Source of the DNA: PoT sp049331405
GTDB taxonomy: Bacteria; Planctomycetota; Planctomycetia; Isosphaerales; Isosphaeraceae
Assembly (NCBI RefSeq): GCF_049331405.1
Contig: NZ_CP186274.1
Location: 5,704,001 to 5,768,000 of the forward strand
DNA: 64,000 bases
Direction: 5' to 3'
Position numbers and translations under genes: made by a program. Under the pieces are notes generated by a model that searched no databases, was not told the origin of the DNA, and was given only the letters and a program-made list of their open reading frames with translations. Positions 1 to 8,164 of this stretch are shown here, piece after piece; the first letter of the stretch is position 1; each line of letters begins with the position of its first letter.

Positions 1-2
1 AG

Positions 3-455
3 GCCGGCCTGGCTGTGGGCCTCCAATTCGCGTTCGACAGGATCGAGCGGACGCCGAACACGCTCGACGCCCATCGCCTGATCGCCCTGGCCGATGAGTT
101 GGGCGTGCAGGACGCGGTGGTGGAAGCGATCTTCCGGGCCTATTTCATCGAGGGGCGCGACATCTCGAACGCGTCGACGCTCCTCGACATCGCGGCCGAC
201 GCGGGCCTCGACCGCGGCCGCGCCGAGGCCTTGCTGGCCGGTGACGAGGGTGTCGCCGAGATCCGGGCGGCGGACGAGCACGCCCGGCGCTCCGGCGTTC
301 AGGGGGTCCCCTATTTCGTCGTCAACGACCGCGTCGTCATCCCCGGCGCGGCGGGTACCCCGGCCTTCCTCAGCATCCTCAGCCGCCTCGAGGCCGAGGC
401 ATCGGGCATCGGCGAGGGGACCATCTGCGAGATCGGCGGCGGGGCCGAGTGCTGA
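3..455 (+). CDS. DsbA-family (FrnE-like) oxidoreductase, 3' end only
   Basis: The reading frame is open from the window edge, so the N-terminus with the expected CxxC redox site lies outside. What remains is the helical insertion domain and the C-terminal part of a DsbA/2-hydroxychromene-2-carboxylate-isomerase type thioredoxin fold. It includes the usual GVQGVPYFVVNDR stretch, where the proline is the cis-Pro that faces the active site. It ends in a short tail with two cysteines (CEIGGGAEC). Members of the FrnE branch are cytoplasmic thiol oxidoreductases; that role is from the family. A GTG at 15 could be mistaken for a start, but open codons continue upstream of it and the domain would be incomplete. 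Confidence 0.8.
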   Translation, partial: AGLAVGLQFAFDRIERTPNTLDAHRLIALADELGVQDAVVEAIFRAYFIEGRDISNASTLLDIAADAGLDRGRAEALLAGDEGVAEIRAADEHARRSGVQGVPYFVVNDRVVIPGAAGTPAFLSILSRLEAEASGIGEGTICEIGGGAEC

Positions 456-500
456 ACGTGGGAGAACGTGGGCCGTCGACGATGGCGGCCCGCATCATAT

Positions 501-1265
501 TCAGCGGTTTTCACCCTTTGTATCTCGCAACGATTCGAGATACAGGCGGCTCTGCCGCGCGGCCTCCAGCGGGTCGGTGGCACACTCATCGAGCTCGATG
601 ATCGAGTCGACCGGATGTAGCAAGGAGCCGAGGATCCGCGGGGCGTCGATGACCCCTTGGCCCAGTGCCGTCATGGGCTCCCCGTGGACGGCCGGGCCGT
701 CCTTCCAGTGGAGAGACCCGATCCGCGGGGCCAACTCCGAGATCACGTCGGAGGGGTCAACCCCGGCCGTTCGCGCCCAGTAGACGTCGAGCTGCCAGAA
801 GATGTCGGGACGCAACCTCTCGTGGAGGAGCCGGATCGGGGTTACTCCCTCGATCGGTTCGAACTCCCACCAGTGGTTGTGCAGGCCGAACTCGAGCCCG
901 TGGTCGCTGACGAGCGCCCCTGCCTCGTTGCAGGCGGCGATCAAAGCTCGCAGCCCGTCCAGGGAGTCGAATCGCGGGTCACGCGGCCAGCCGTGCCAGA
1001 TGATCTTCGAGCACCGGCATTCGCGGGCGAACCTCGCCAACGAATCGATGTTCGCGGGCGCGGGCAAGTCGCTGTGGATCGAGACGACGGCCAGGCCGTG
1101 ACGCATGAGACAATCAGCCAATCGCCCGGTCGTCAGGCTTTCCGACAGCGGGGCGACCTCGACGGCCGAGAATCCGGCCCCCTTCACCCGGCGCAAGGTC
1201 TCGTCCGGATCCGAGGCCATCGCATCCCGGATCGTCCAGAGTTGCAGCGCAACGGCGGAATTCAT
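501..1265 (-). CDS. Sugar phosphate isomerase/epimerase (TIM barrel, AP_endonuc_2)
   Basis: A 254-residue protein of the xylose-isomerase-like TIM-barrel superfamily. It starts MNSAVALQLWTIRDAM, where the QLWTIRD strand is typical of this family. Later it has the metal-site strands around EFGLHNHWWEF, WQLDVYWA and GSLHWKDG. Family members isomerise or epimerise sugars or inositol derivatives, and the substrate cannot be read here. The ATG at 1265 is chosen over an upstream in-frame start because it begins directly at the first beta strand and has GAGG about eight bases upstream. It is convergent with the preceding DsbA-like gene and appears to be transcribed alone. Confidence 0.85.
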   Translation of the reverse strand: MNSAVALQLWTIRDAMASDPDETLRRVKGAGFSAVEVAPLSESLTTGRLADCLMRHGLAVVSIHSDLPAPANIDSLARFARECRCSKIIWHGWPRDPRFDSLDGLRALIAACNEAGALVSDHGLEFGLHNHWWEFEPIEGVTPIRLLHERLRPDIFWQLDVYWARTAGVDPSDVISELAPRIGSLHWKDGPAVHGEPMTALGQGVIDAPRILGSLLHPVDSIIELDECATDPLEAARQSRLYLESLRDTKGENR

Positions 1266-1823
1266 GGAGAAACCTCGATGATTCGGGCAAGAACTCCATC
1301 GAGAGAACCTTCTTCGCGATCTCCGGGCCAAACTTCGTCAAAAATGCGAATCTTTTCACAAGTCACTGTCCCTGGCCCTGACATTGAGGCGGAAACCGCT
1401 CCCCCGGAGGTTGTGGCGAGGCTCGGCCGGCATGCAGATCAGCCGCGTCGAGGAGGCTCAGGGGCGTATGCTGCTCCGGTCCTCGGCGGCTCCAATCCCA
1501 CTGGCGGTCGTCAAGCACGCGGGGGAATGGCGGGCCGACGCCAGTCCGATCATCGAGTTCCGCAAGCAAGTCCGCGGCGATTCTTGACCATGAAGCAATT
1601 CAACGAGTCGGTCCCACATCTCAAGGGCATTACCATCGCGTGCAAGGTGTCGCCCCTTGGCCTGAATGGAAATAAGACGGCGACCCTCGACGATCTCGCC
1701 TGGGAGATGTGCGGAAGGCCATCAGGCAAGACACGGCTTGCGGTGGGCGGGTCCGCCGCGTATGTTTAACACAAGTTTGTCAGACAATAGGGTTCGACGG
1801 AAGAATCTACCGGGAGCGTTACC
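1266..1823. other. Gene-poor interval between divergent genes, possible decayed coding sequence
   Basis: This 558-bp stretch separates the isomerase and DUF1501 genes and must hold both promoters. No complete gene is supported. On the minus strand, from about 1700 down to 1380, the frames read coding-like sequence (for example GEIVEGRRLISIQAKG and WDRLVELLHG) but run into stops and would need a frame change. It may be a relic of a small regulatory protein. A 59-codon plus-strand frame (1590-1769) has no family resemblance I recognise. Confidence 0.3.
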
Positions 1824-3248
1824 ATGCCGACCACACCCAGGCCGTGTCGTGGACCACGCGGAATCACCCGGCGCGAGATGGTCGAAATAGGCGGGATCTC
1901 CGCGATCGGCCTCGGCTTGCCCGGCCTGCTCCGCGCCGAGGAGGCCAGGGCCAGGGTCGAGGCGGCCTTGCCCCTGCCCTCGGCGGCGTCGGCAACGAGC
2001 CTGCCGCTCCCGAAGGCCGACGCCTGCATCGTGATCTTCCTCAACGGCGGGCCCAGCCACCTCGACATGTGGGATATGAAGCCGGACGCGCCGGCGGAGA
2101 TCCGCGGGGAGTTCAAGCCGATCGACTCGACGCTGCCGGGCGTCCCCGTGAGCGAGCACCTGCCGAGGCTCTCGCGCCACATGCACCGCTGCACGGTCAT
2201 CCGCTCGGCGCATCATAGCGTGAACAACGCCCATGCGGCGGCCGTGTACACGAGCCTGACGGGGCACGATCGGGGCGACGCGACCGTCATCGTCGGCGCG
2301 GGGCCGCACGACTATCCCTCAATCGGCTCGGTGCTCGGGCTCTGCCGGCCTCCCACGACCCCCGTCGTCCCCTACGTGTCGATGCCCTACATCACGGCCG
2401 AGGGGGCGGGCGGGCCGCCGCAGCCGGGGTTCTTCGGCGGCTGGCTCGGGCGCAATCGCGACCCCTTCTTCGTCCTCAAGGATCCGAACGCACCGACGTT
2501 CGGCATGCCCGAGTTGGCCCTGCCGGAGAACGTCACGACCTCGCGGTTCGGCAGCCGACGCGACCTGGCCCGCAACCTCGGGTCGATCCCGGACGGCTTC
2601 GATCGCGACCGACGCCTCCGCGAGCTCGACGGGTTCCAGGCGAAGGCGTTCGACCTCCTCACGGCGCCCGAGACCCAGCGGGCCTTCCGGATCGAGCAGG
2701 AGGATCCGAAGCTCCGCGATTCCTACGGCCGGAACATCTACGGCCAGAGCGTGCTGCTCGCCCGACGCCTGATCGAGTCCGGCACGAAGGCCGCGTGCAT
2801 CTCGTGGGCCCCCGACGCCAACGCGACCTGGGATACGCACGCCACCAACTTCAAGACCTTGCGCGAGACGCTGCTACCCCAGTTCGACGCGGCGATCTCG
2901 AGCCTCCTGGAAGACCTCGAGGCGCGGGGGATGCTCGAGCGGACCCTCGTCGTGGCGATGGGCGAGTTCGGGCGGAGCCCCAAGGTCAACGCCCAGGGGG
3001 GTCGCGACCACTGGAACCTCGGATACTCCCTGCTCTTGGCCGGCGGCGGCATCAAGAAGGGGTATATCCACGGCGCCAGCGACAAGATCGGCGCCAGGCC
3101 CAAGACCGACCCCGTCACGCCGGCCGAGGTCGTGGCCACGATCTACCACTGCCTGGGAATCCCGCATGATCTCGAGCTGAGAGACCAACTCGGCCGCCCG
3201 CTCACGGTCGTCCCCAACGGGGAACCGATCGCCCAGGTTCTCGCGTAA
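1824..3248 (+). CDS. DUF1501 family protein, Tat-type leader
   Basis: A 474-residue DUF1501 protein, a family with an alkaline-phosphatase/sulfatase-like fold that is expanded in planctomycetes. Its biochemical role is unestablished. The N-terminus has a Tat-like motif (TRREMVEIGGISAIG, residues about 15-29) followed by a hydrophobic run and RAEEA, so export is likely. Family hallmarks include CIVIFLNGGPSHLDMWDMKP near residue 70, VVAMGEFGRSPKVN near 375 and HWNLGYSLLLAGGG near 395. Unlike the two DUF1501 genes further along, it has no DUF1549/DUF1553 cytochrome partner next to it, so it appears as an orphan copy. Confidence 0.9.
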   Translation: MPTTPRPCRGPRGITRREMVEIGGISAIGLGLPGLLRAEEARARVEAALPLPSAASATSLPLPKADACIVIFLNGGPSHLDMWDMKPDAPAEIRGEFKPIDSTLPGVPVSEHLPRLSRHMHRCTVIRSAHHSVNNAHAAAVYTSLTGHDRGDATVIVGAGPHDYPSIGSVLGLCRPPTTPVVPYVSMPYITAEGAGGPPQPGFFGGWLGRNRDPFFVLKDPNAPTFGMPELALPENVTTSRFGSRRDLARNLGSIPDGFDRDRRLRELDGFQAKAFDLLTAPETQRAFRIEQEDPKLRDSYGRNIYGQSVLLARRLIESGTKAACISWAPDANATWDTHATNFKTLRETLLPQFDAAISSLLEDLEARGMLERTLVVAMGEFGRSPKVNAQGGRDHWNLGYSLLLAGGGIKKGYIHGASDKIGARPKTDPVTPAEVVATIYHCLGIPHDLELRDQLGRPLTVVPNGEPIAQVLA

Positions 3249-3346
3249 TCACGTCCTTTTTTTCATCAAGGCATGATATGCGGTTCGGAGCCGCCATTCC
3301 TCGCGGGACCGGCGAGGGGCGGCGATTGTCGTCGGGCCTTTCCGGA

Positions 3347-5206
3347 TCAGCCGGCAGTCCGCCACCAGAGGGCGGCGAGGTCCTGATCCCAGTCGGCGAC
3401 GCAGGCGCAGGCGGAGAGGGCACGCTCCAGGCTCGACGAGTCCGGGAAGCGGTCGGCGGGGGACTTGGCGAGGCAGCGCAGGACGACGCGTTCCAGGTCC
3501 TGCGGGATCCCTGCGCAAATCTCGGACGGCGGGACGACGGGGTCGCGGGCGTGCGCGATCATGAGCTGCATGCCGTCCGCCTCGTCGAAGGGGGGGCGGC
3601 CGGTCAAGAGGTAGTAGGCGACCGCCCCCAGGGCGTAGATGTCGCAGCGTTCGTCGAGTTCGTGCTCTCCCGTCGCCTGCTCGGGCGACATGAAGAGCGG
3701 CGTGCCGAGGATCTGCCCCTCGCCGCTGAGCTGCGGGACGCCGGCCCGGCTCATGGGCAGGACGAGGCCGAAGTCGAGGAGCTTGGCCATGTCGTCGATA
3801 CCCCCTCGCCTCGACGCGAAGATGTTCGACGGCTTGATGTCGCGATGGATCAGGCCCGCCGAGTGCGCCTCGCGAAGGGCGAGGCAGACCTGGCGTAGCA
3901 GGTAGACGACGCGCCCGGGAGGCAAGGCCCCGTGCTGCTCGACGAGATCGGCCAGGCTCAGGCCGGGCAGGTACTCCATGACGTAGTAATACGTGCCGTC
4001 CTCGGTTCGGCCATAGTCGTAGATCTCGACCGTGTTCGGGTGCGAGAGCGTCGCGGTCAGGCGGACCTCACGCTCGAAACGAGCCAGGGCCCGTGCGTCG
4101 GTCACGCTGCTGGCGCGGATCAGCTTGATCGCGCAGGGGCGTTTGAGGAGCTGATGCTCGGCCAGGTAGATCTCCCCCATCCCCCCCGCCCCGATCTTGC
4201 AGCGGAGCCGGTACTGGCCGAGTTGCCTGGCCTCGACGACCTGCCGACGCAGGCGTGAGATCGCGTGCGCCCCGAACGTCGAGCCGATGAAGACGACCAG
4301 CAGGATCATCGCGTCGAACGTGAAGAGCAGGTATCGAGGGGTCCCCCCCGCCCTCCAGCCCCGCTCGATCCAGCCGAGCGCCTCCGGGTCTCGCACGAAG
4401 AGTAAGCCGAGCGTGGCGAACGGCAGCAGGGCGAGTGGGCCGAGCATGACGGCCGCGCGCCTCCAGTTCTTCGGCACGTAGAGCCCGGACGTCAGCATGA
4501 GGACGCAGGTCACGAGCACGATATTCTTCACGGTGAGCTGGGCCATCGCCGGGTCGCCCCGGAGCGAGAAAATATGCACGACGCGGTACTCGACGATGGC
4601 CACACGCACGGCCAGGAGCCCGACCATCCCCAGCTCGATCGCCCGCAGGCCCTCGATCGAGATCGGCCGACGGCTCGAGAGCCAGGCGATGACGCCGCCG
4701 AGCCCCGCGATCACGAACGCGTCCAGGAGGTGGAGCAGCCCGTCGTTGTCGCCGAGGATGAAGCTCCGCCAGAGGGTCGCCATCACGAGGATGAGGATGT
4801 AGATACATGGAAGCTCGCGGAGCCTGGCCCGCACGACCGACTCGGTCTCGGAGATCGGCTGCGGCCGTCGGCTGGCGACGATCGCCGGCCTGGGCGAAAA
4901 GCCCCGGGGGTCGGTCCCCGAGCCGGGCCCGGTCCGGCCGATCGTCCTCGGCCCTCGCGCGGGCCGGCCCGCGCCGCCGGCGTGCCAGCTCCTGGTCCGA
5001 TCCGAGACCATGGTCCTCGAGCCCGAAGACTTCAGGAACGCCTCGCGGGTCGCGCTCCGATCCGCGTCCAGCAGGCGCCTGACCTTGGCGAGCAAGGCCT
5101 CGTCGCCGCCGCAGGCCTCGACGAGCCAGGCCTCGCGCCGGGCCGGGTCGACCTCGAGGGCCCGGTTGAAGATCTCGTCGACCTGCTTCCAGCGTTCCCC
5201 GGTCAT
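3347..5206 (-). CDS. Membrane Ser/Thr protein kinase, C-terminal kinase domain
   Basis: A 619-residue protein. Residues 1-60 are the cytoplasmic N-terminal segment often seen in planctomycete kinases (GERWKQVDEIFNRALEVDP). About five hydrophobic segments follow between 135 and 318, then a Hanks-type kinase domain at 331-595 with glycine loop IGAGGMGEIY (338-347), Lys361, HRDIKPSN (454-461) and DFG (478-480). All catalytic residues are present. The order is unusual because most bacterial kinases of this class place the kinase before the membrane segment. Its ATG at 5206 overlaps the stop of the upstream ECF sigma gene in an ATGA, so the two should be translated together, and the kinase probably controls or answers to that sigma factor. 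Confidence 0.92.
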   Translation of the reverse strand: MTGERWKQVDEIFNRALEVDPARREAWLVEACGGDEALLAKVRRLLDADRSATREAFLKSSGSRTMVSDRTRSWHAGGAGRPARGPRTIGRTGPGSGTDPRGFSPRPAIVASRRPQPISETESVVRARLRELPCIYILILVMATLWRSFILGDNDGLLHLLDAFVIAGLGGVIAWLSSRRPISIEGLRAIELGMVGLLAVRVAIVEYRVVHIFSLRGDPAMAQLTVKNIVLVTCVLMLTSGLYVPKNWRRAAVMLGPLALLPFATLGLLFVRDPEALGWIERGWRAGGTPRYLLFTFDAMILLVVFIGSTFGAHAISRLRRQVVEARQLGQYRLRCKIGAGGMGEIYLAEHQLLKRPCAIKLIRASSVTDARALARFEREVRLTATLSHPNTVEIYDYGRTEDGTYYYVMEYLPGLSLADLVEQHGALPPGRVVYLLRQVCLALREAHSAGLIHRDIKPSNIFASRRGGIDDMAKLLDFGLVLPMSRAGVPQLSGEGQILGTPLFMSPEQATGEHELDERCDIYALGAVAYYLLTGRPPFDEADGMQLMIAHARDPVVPPSEICAGIPQDLERVVLRCLAKSPADRFPDSSSLERALSACACVADWDQDLAALWWRTAG

Positions 5207-5784
5207 TCGTCCTCCCTCCGGAGTTGGCTGCGGAGCCAGGCCCGGGCGAGGCGCCAGTCGCGTTCCACGGTGACCGGCGCGACGCCGAGCACCCCGGCGA
5301 CCTCGGCGACGGTCAGGCGGCCGAAGTAACGCAAGGTCATGACCTGGGCCTGCCGCGCGTTCCACCCGGCGAGATCGTCGAGGGCCTCGTGGAGCGCGAC
5401 GACGTCGAGCTGCTGCTCGTCGAAGTAGTCCAGCACCACGTCGAGCGAGACGCGCTGGCGTCCCCCCCCGCGTCGCCCGGCGGCCCTCCGCCGCGCGTGA
5501 TCGATGAGAACCTCGCGCATCGCCCTCGCGGCCGAGGCGAACAGGTAGGCCCGATCCCCCGCCTTATGGTCGAAATCGGCGTCGGCCAGTAAGCGGATCA
5601 CCGCCTCGTGCACGACGGCCGTGGCGGAGAGCGTATGCCCGGTCCGCTCCCGCCGCATAAGGCGGGCGGCGAGCAGGCGCCAGTCGTCGTAGACGACCGC
5701 AATCAACTCGTCACGCGCCCGTTCATCTCCGGCCCGAACACGCCCGAGGATCGCCGACAATTCCTGCCTCGTCTGGGTTTCCAC
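5203..5784 (-). CDS. ECF sigma factor (TIGR02999-like, planctomycete type)
   Basis: A 193-residue extracytoplasmic-function sigma factor. Region 2 is seen in DELIAVVYDDWRLLAARLM and in the HTLSATAVVHEAVIRLL stretch typical of the Sig-70_X6/TIGR02999 group. Region 4 is the C-terminal helix-turn-helix ARQAQVMTLRYFGRL..VAEVAGVLGVAPVTVERDW. A GTG start at 5784 (VETQTRQELSAIL) is preferred to an upstream ATG because GAGG lies about 12 bases before it and the length then fits the family. It is coupled by ATGA overlap to the downstream membrane kinase. In this group kinases rather than classical anti-sigma factors commonly sit next to the sigma gene. Confidence 0.88.
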   Translation of the reverse strand: METQTRQELSAILGRVRAGDERARDELIAVVYDDWRLLAARLMRRERTGHTLSATAVVHEAVIRLLADADFDHKAGDRAYLFASAARAMREVLIDHARRRAAGRRGGGRQRVSLDVVLDYFDEQQLDVVALHEALDDLAGWNARQAQVMTLRYFGRLTVAEVAGVLGVAPVTVERDWRLARAWLRSQLRREDE

Positions 5785-6333
5785 GATAAAAATCCTCGCG
5801 ATTTCGTGGTGATTCCGAGGCGTCACGCATGCAAAATACGCATGATGATCCCGGGACAACTCGAATCACCAGATTCCTTCACGGCGCGATCCGCCCATCG
5901 GTCCGAACAACATGGGCGTGGTTGAGCCCACCGCTCCGTCGAAGACGGCGCAGGGCGCCATCCTCGGCCGGATGCGGGCGGATCGACTCCTCATGCGCCG
6001 GCCATCGCGGTGACGGCCGGCGCATGACCTCGGGCTCCCATCGACCGAAGGGCGTCCTGGAATGGGAATTGTCAAAAGTCGGAGGGAGCCGACATCCGAG
6101 GGCGCGTATTCTTACAGGAATGCCCCTGGCACCTCACATACAACGGGAAAAGCTGAGGCACAGTCGCGATTTGCGGGCGGAGCCGAGGAATTTTGGAGGG
6201 ATCGCGGGGCGTTCCTCGCATGAGTCTCCGGAGAGGTCGTGAGGGGGAGCCCGAGGGAGGGACTTCCCCATACCCCAGCGCGTGTGCGATCCTCCGTATT
6301 CGTCCCGGGTTCACAGACTGGAGAGACCCCCCA
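5785..6333. other. Divergent intergenic region
   Basis: This 549-bp stretch separates the sigma/kinase couple (minus) from the TPR gene (plus) and must contain both promoters. I see no supported gene. It holds one clean 13-bp inverted repeat, listed separately. Confidence 0.4.
5991..6027. repeat. 13-bp perfect inverted repeat
   Basis: Arms TCATGCGCCGGCC (5991-6003) and GGCCGGCGCATGA (6015-6027) are perfect reverse complements around an 11-nt loop. There is no following T-run, so it is not a classic terminator. It sits in the middle of a divergent promoter region and could be an operator or an RNA hairpin in a long 5' leader. Confidence 0.6.
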
Positions 6334-8022
6334 ATGCGTCGCATCCCGATTTCCCTGGGCGTTGCCCTGGGTCTCGTCGCCTTCGCGGAGACCTGGGCCA
6401 TGCCTAGGGCGTCCCTCGGGGCGGAAAAGGCCGCCCCGAAGCCCCTGGCTCCGCACCTGGCAGGGCTCGGCGTTTACCATCGCCCGATCAACACGACGAG
6501 CGAAGAGGCCCAGAAATATTTCGACCAGGGGATGAACCTCGTCTTCGCGTTCAACCACGACGAGGCCATCCGCTCGTTCGAATCCGCGGCCGCCTGCGAC
6601 CCCAACTGCGCGATGGCCTACTGGGGCATCGCCCTGGCGCACGGCCCGCACTACAACAACCTGAAGGTCACGCCCGAGCACGCCAAGGCCGCCTGGGACG
6701 CCCTGACAAAAGCCAAGGAGCGTTCGGCCTCCTGCACGCCGCTGGAGAAAGCCCTCATCGAGGCGCTCGGCCGGCGCTACGCCGATCCCCAGCCGGAGGA
6801 CCGGCGGTCACTGGATGAGGCCTATGCGTCGGCCATGCGAGGGGTCTGGGAGAAGTACCCCCAGGACGCCGACATCGGCGTCTTCTTCGCCGAGACGCTC
6901 ATGAACCTTCGCCCGTGGGACCTCTGGACCCACGACGGCGAGCCGCAGCCGGGAACGCCGGAGATCCTGGCCACGCTCGAGACGGTGCTCAAGCTCGCCC
7001 CCGGTCATCCTCTGGCCAACCACCTCTACATCCACGCGGTCGAGTCGTCGCCGACCCCGGAGAAAGGTGACGCCGCCGCGGACCGGCTCCGCACCGTGGT
7101 CCCGGGGCTGGGGCATCTCGTGCATATGCCGTCGCACATCGACATCCGCCGAGGACGCTGGCAGCCGGCGATCGAGACGAACGAGCATGCCATCGAGGCC
7201 GACCGCACCTATCGTCGGATCGAGCCCCGGCAGGGGATCTATCGGATCTACATGGCCCACAACCACTGCATGCTGGCCTTCGCCGCCATGATGCAGGGGG
7301 AGAGCCGACGCGCCATCGAGGCCGCACGCACGCTCGTCGCCGAGATCCCCGAGGAATGGCTCGGTCGACCGGAAAACGCGGCCTTCGCCGACAGCCTGCT
7401 CGCCTTCCCGATCGAGGTCCTCGTGCGGTTCGGCCGCTGGGATGAGATCCTCAAGGAGCCCGAACCCTCCGCGAGCTTCCCGGTCGCTCGGGCCCTCCAC
7501 CATTCGTCCAGGGCGCTGGCGTACTCCGTCCGCGGCCGCAAGGCCGAGGCGCGTTCCTCGCAGCAGGTCTTCCGCGAGGCCGCGTCGAAGGCGAGCAAGG
7601 CCGCCGTCTTCGGCGGCAACCTCGCCGTCGAGATCCTCGCCGTCGCCGACGCCCAGCTCGAAGGGGAGATCCTCTTCCGCGAAGGGAAGGTCGACGAGGC
7701 CCTCGCCTCCCTGCGAAAGGCGGTCGCCCTCGAGGACAAGCTCAAGTACGACGAGCCGCCGGACTGGCTGAGCCCCGTCCGTCACGCCCTGGGCGCCTCG
7801 CTCCTGCGGGCCGGCCAGGCGGCGGAGGCCGAGCCCGTCTATCGCCAGGACCTGGTGCGCTGGCCCGAGAACGGCTGGTCCCTCTTCGGCCTCGCCAGGA
7901 GCCTCGAGGCCCAGGGCAAGGACCGCGAGGCGGCCGAGGTCCAGGCTCGTTTCGAGCGCGTCTGGAAGAAGGCCGACGTCGAGCTGTCCTCATCCTGCTT
8001 CTGCCAGGCGGTCGGCCCCTGA
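6334..8022 (+). CDS. Exported TPR-repeat protein
   Basis: A 562-residue protein with an N-terminal signal peptide (MRRIPISLGVALGLVAFAE, ending near a small-residue cleavage region before SLGAEKAAPKP). A chain of tetratricopeptide-like helices follows. The first is visible in EEAQKYFDQGMNLVFAFNHD EAIRSFESAAACDPNCAMAY, a well-known planctomycete/acidobacterial hypothetical family; later repeats include EILFREGKVDEALASLRKA and GWSLFGLARSLEAQGKDREA. The ATG at 6334 has GGAGAG about eight bases upstream and begins the signal peptide, so it is chosen over a longer frame. The function is unknown; TPRs point to protein-protein contact, probably in the periplasm. Confidence 0.85.
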   Translation: MRRIPISLGVALGLVAFAETWAMPRASLGAEKAAPKPLAPHLAGLGVYHRPINTTSEEAQKYFDQGMNLVFAFNHDEAIRSFESAAACDPNCAMAYWGIALAHGPHYNNLKVTPEHAKAAWDALTKAKERSASCTPLEKALIEALGRRYADPQPEDRRSLDEAYASAMRGVWEKYPQDADIGVFFAETLMNLRPWDLWTHDGEPQPGTPEILATLETVLKLAPGHPLANHLYIHAVESSPTPEKGDAAADRLRTVVPGLGHLVHMPSHIDIRRGRWQPAIETNEHAIEADRTYRRIEPRQGIYRIYMAHNHCMLAFAAMMQGESRRAIEAARTLVAEIPEEWLGRPENAAFADSLLAFPIEVLVRFGRWDEILKEPEPSASFPVARALHHSSRALAYSVRGRKAEARSSQQVFREAASKASKAAVFGGNLAVEILAVADAQLEGEILFREGKVDEALASLRKAVALEDKLKYDEPPDWLSPVRHALGASLLRAGQAAEAEPVYRQDLVRWPENGWSLFGLARSLEAQGKDREAAEVQARFERVWKKADVELSSSCFCQAVGP

Positions 8023-8068
8023 GCGCAAGGCAACGATGTCGTCTGACTCCCGCCGTGATGACTATCGA

Positions 8069-8108
8069 GCCTTCGAGCCCCTCTCCTTTGGGAGAGGGGC
8101 TCGAAGGC
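8069..8108. terminator. Bidirectional terminator-like hairpin, 18-bp perfect stem
   Basis: Arms 8069-8086 and 8091-8108 are exact reverse complements (18 bp) around a four-base TTTG loop. The hairpin lies between the convergent TPR (ends 8022) and kinase (ends 8165) genes, the expected place for a shared terminator. There is no strong T-tract on either side, so termination would rest on the very stable stem. Confidence 0.65.
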
Positions 8109-8164
8109 CTTGCCATTGGTGCGATAACCATCGACGTCGACAGGATCGAACCGGCTCGATCCCG

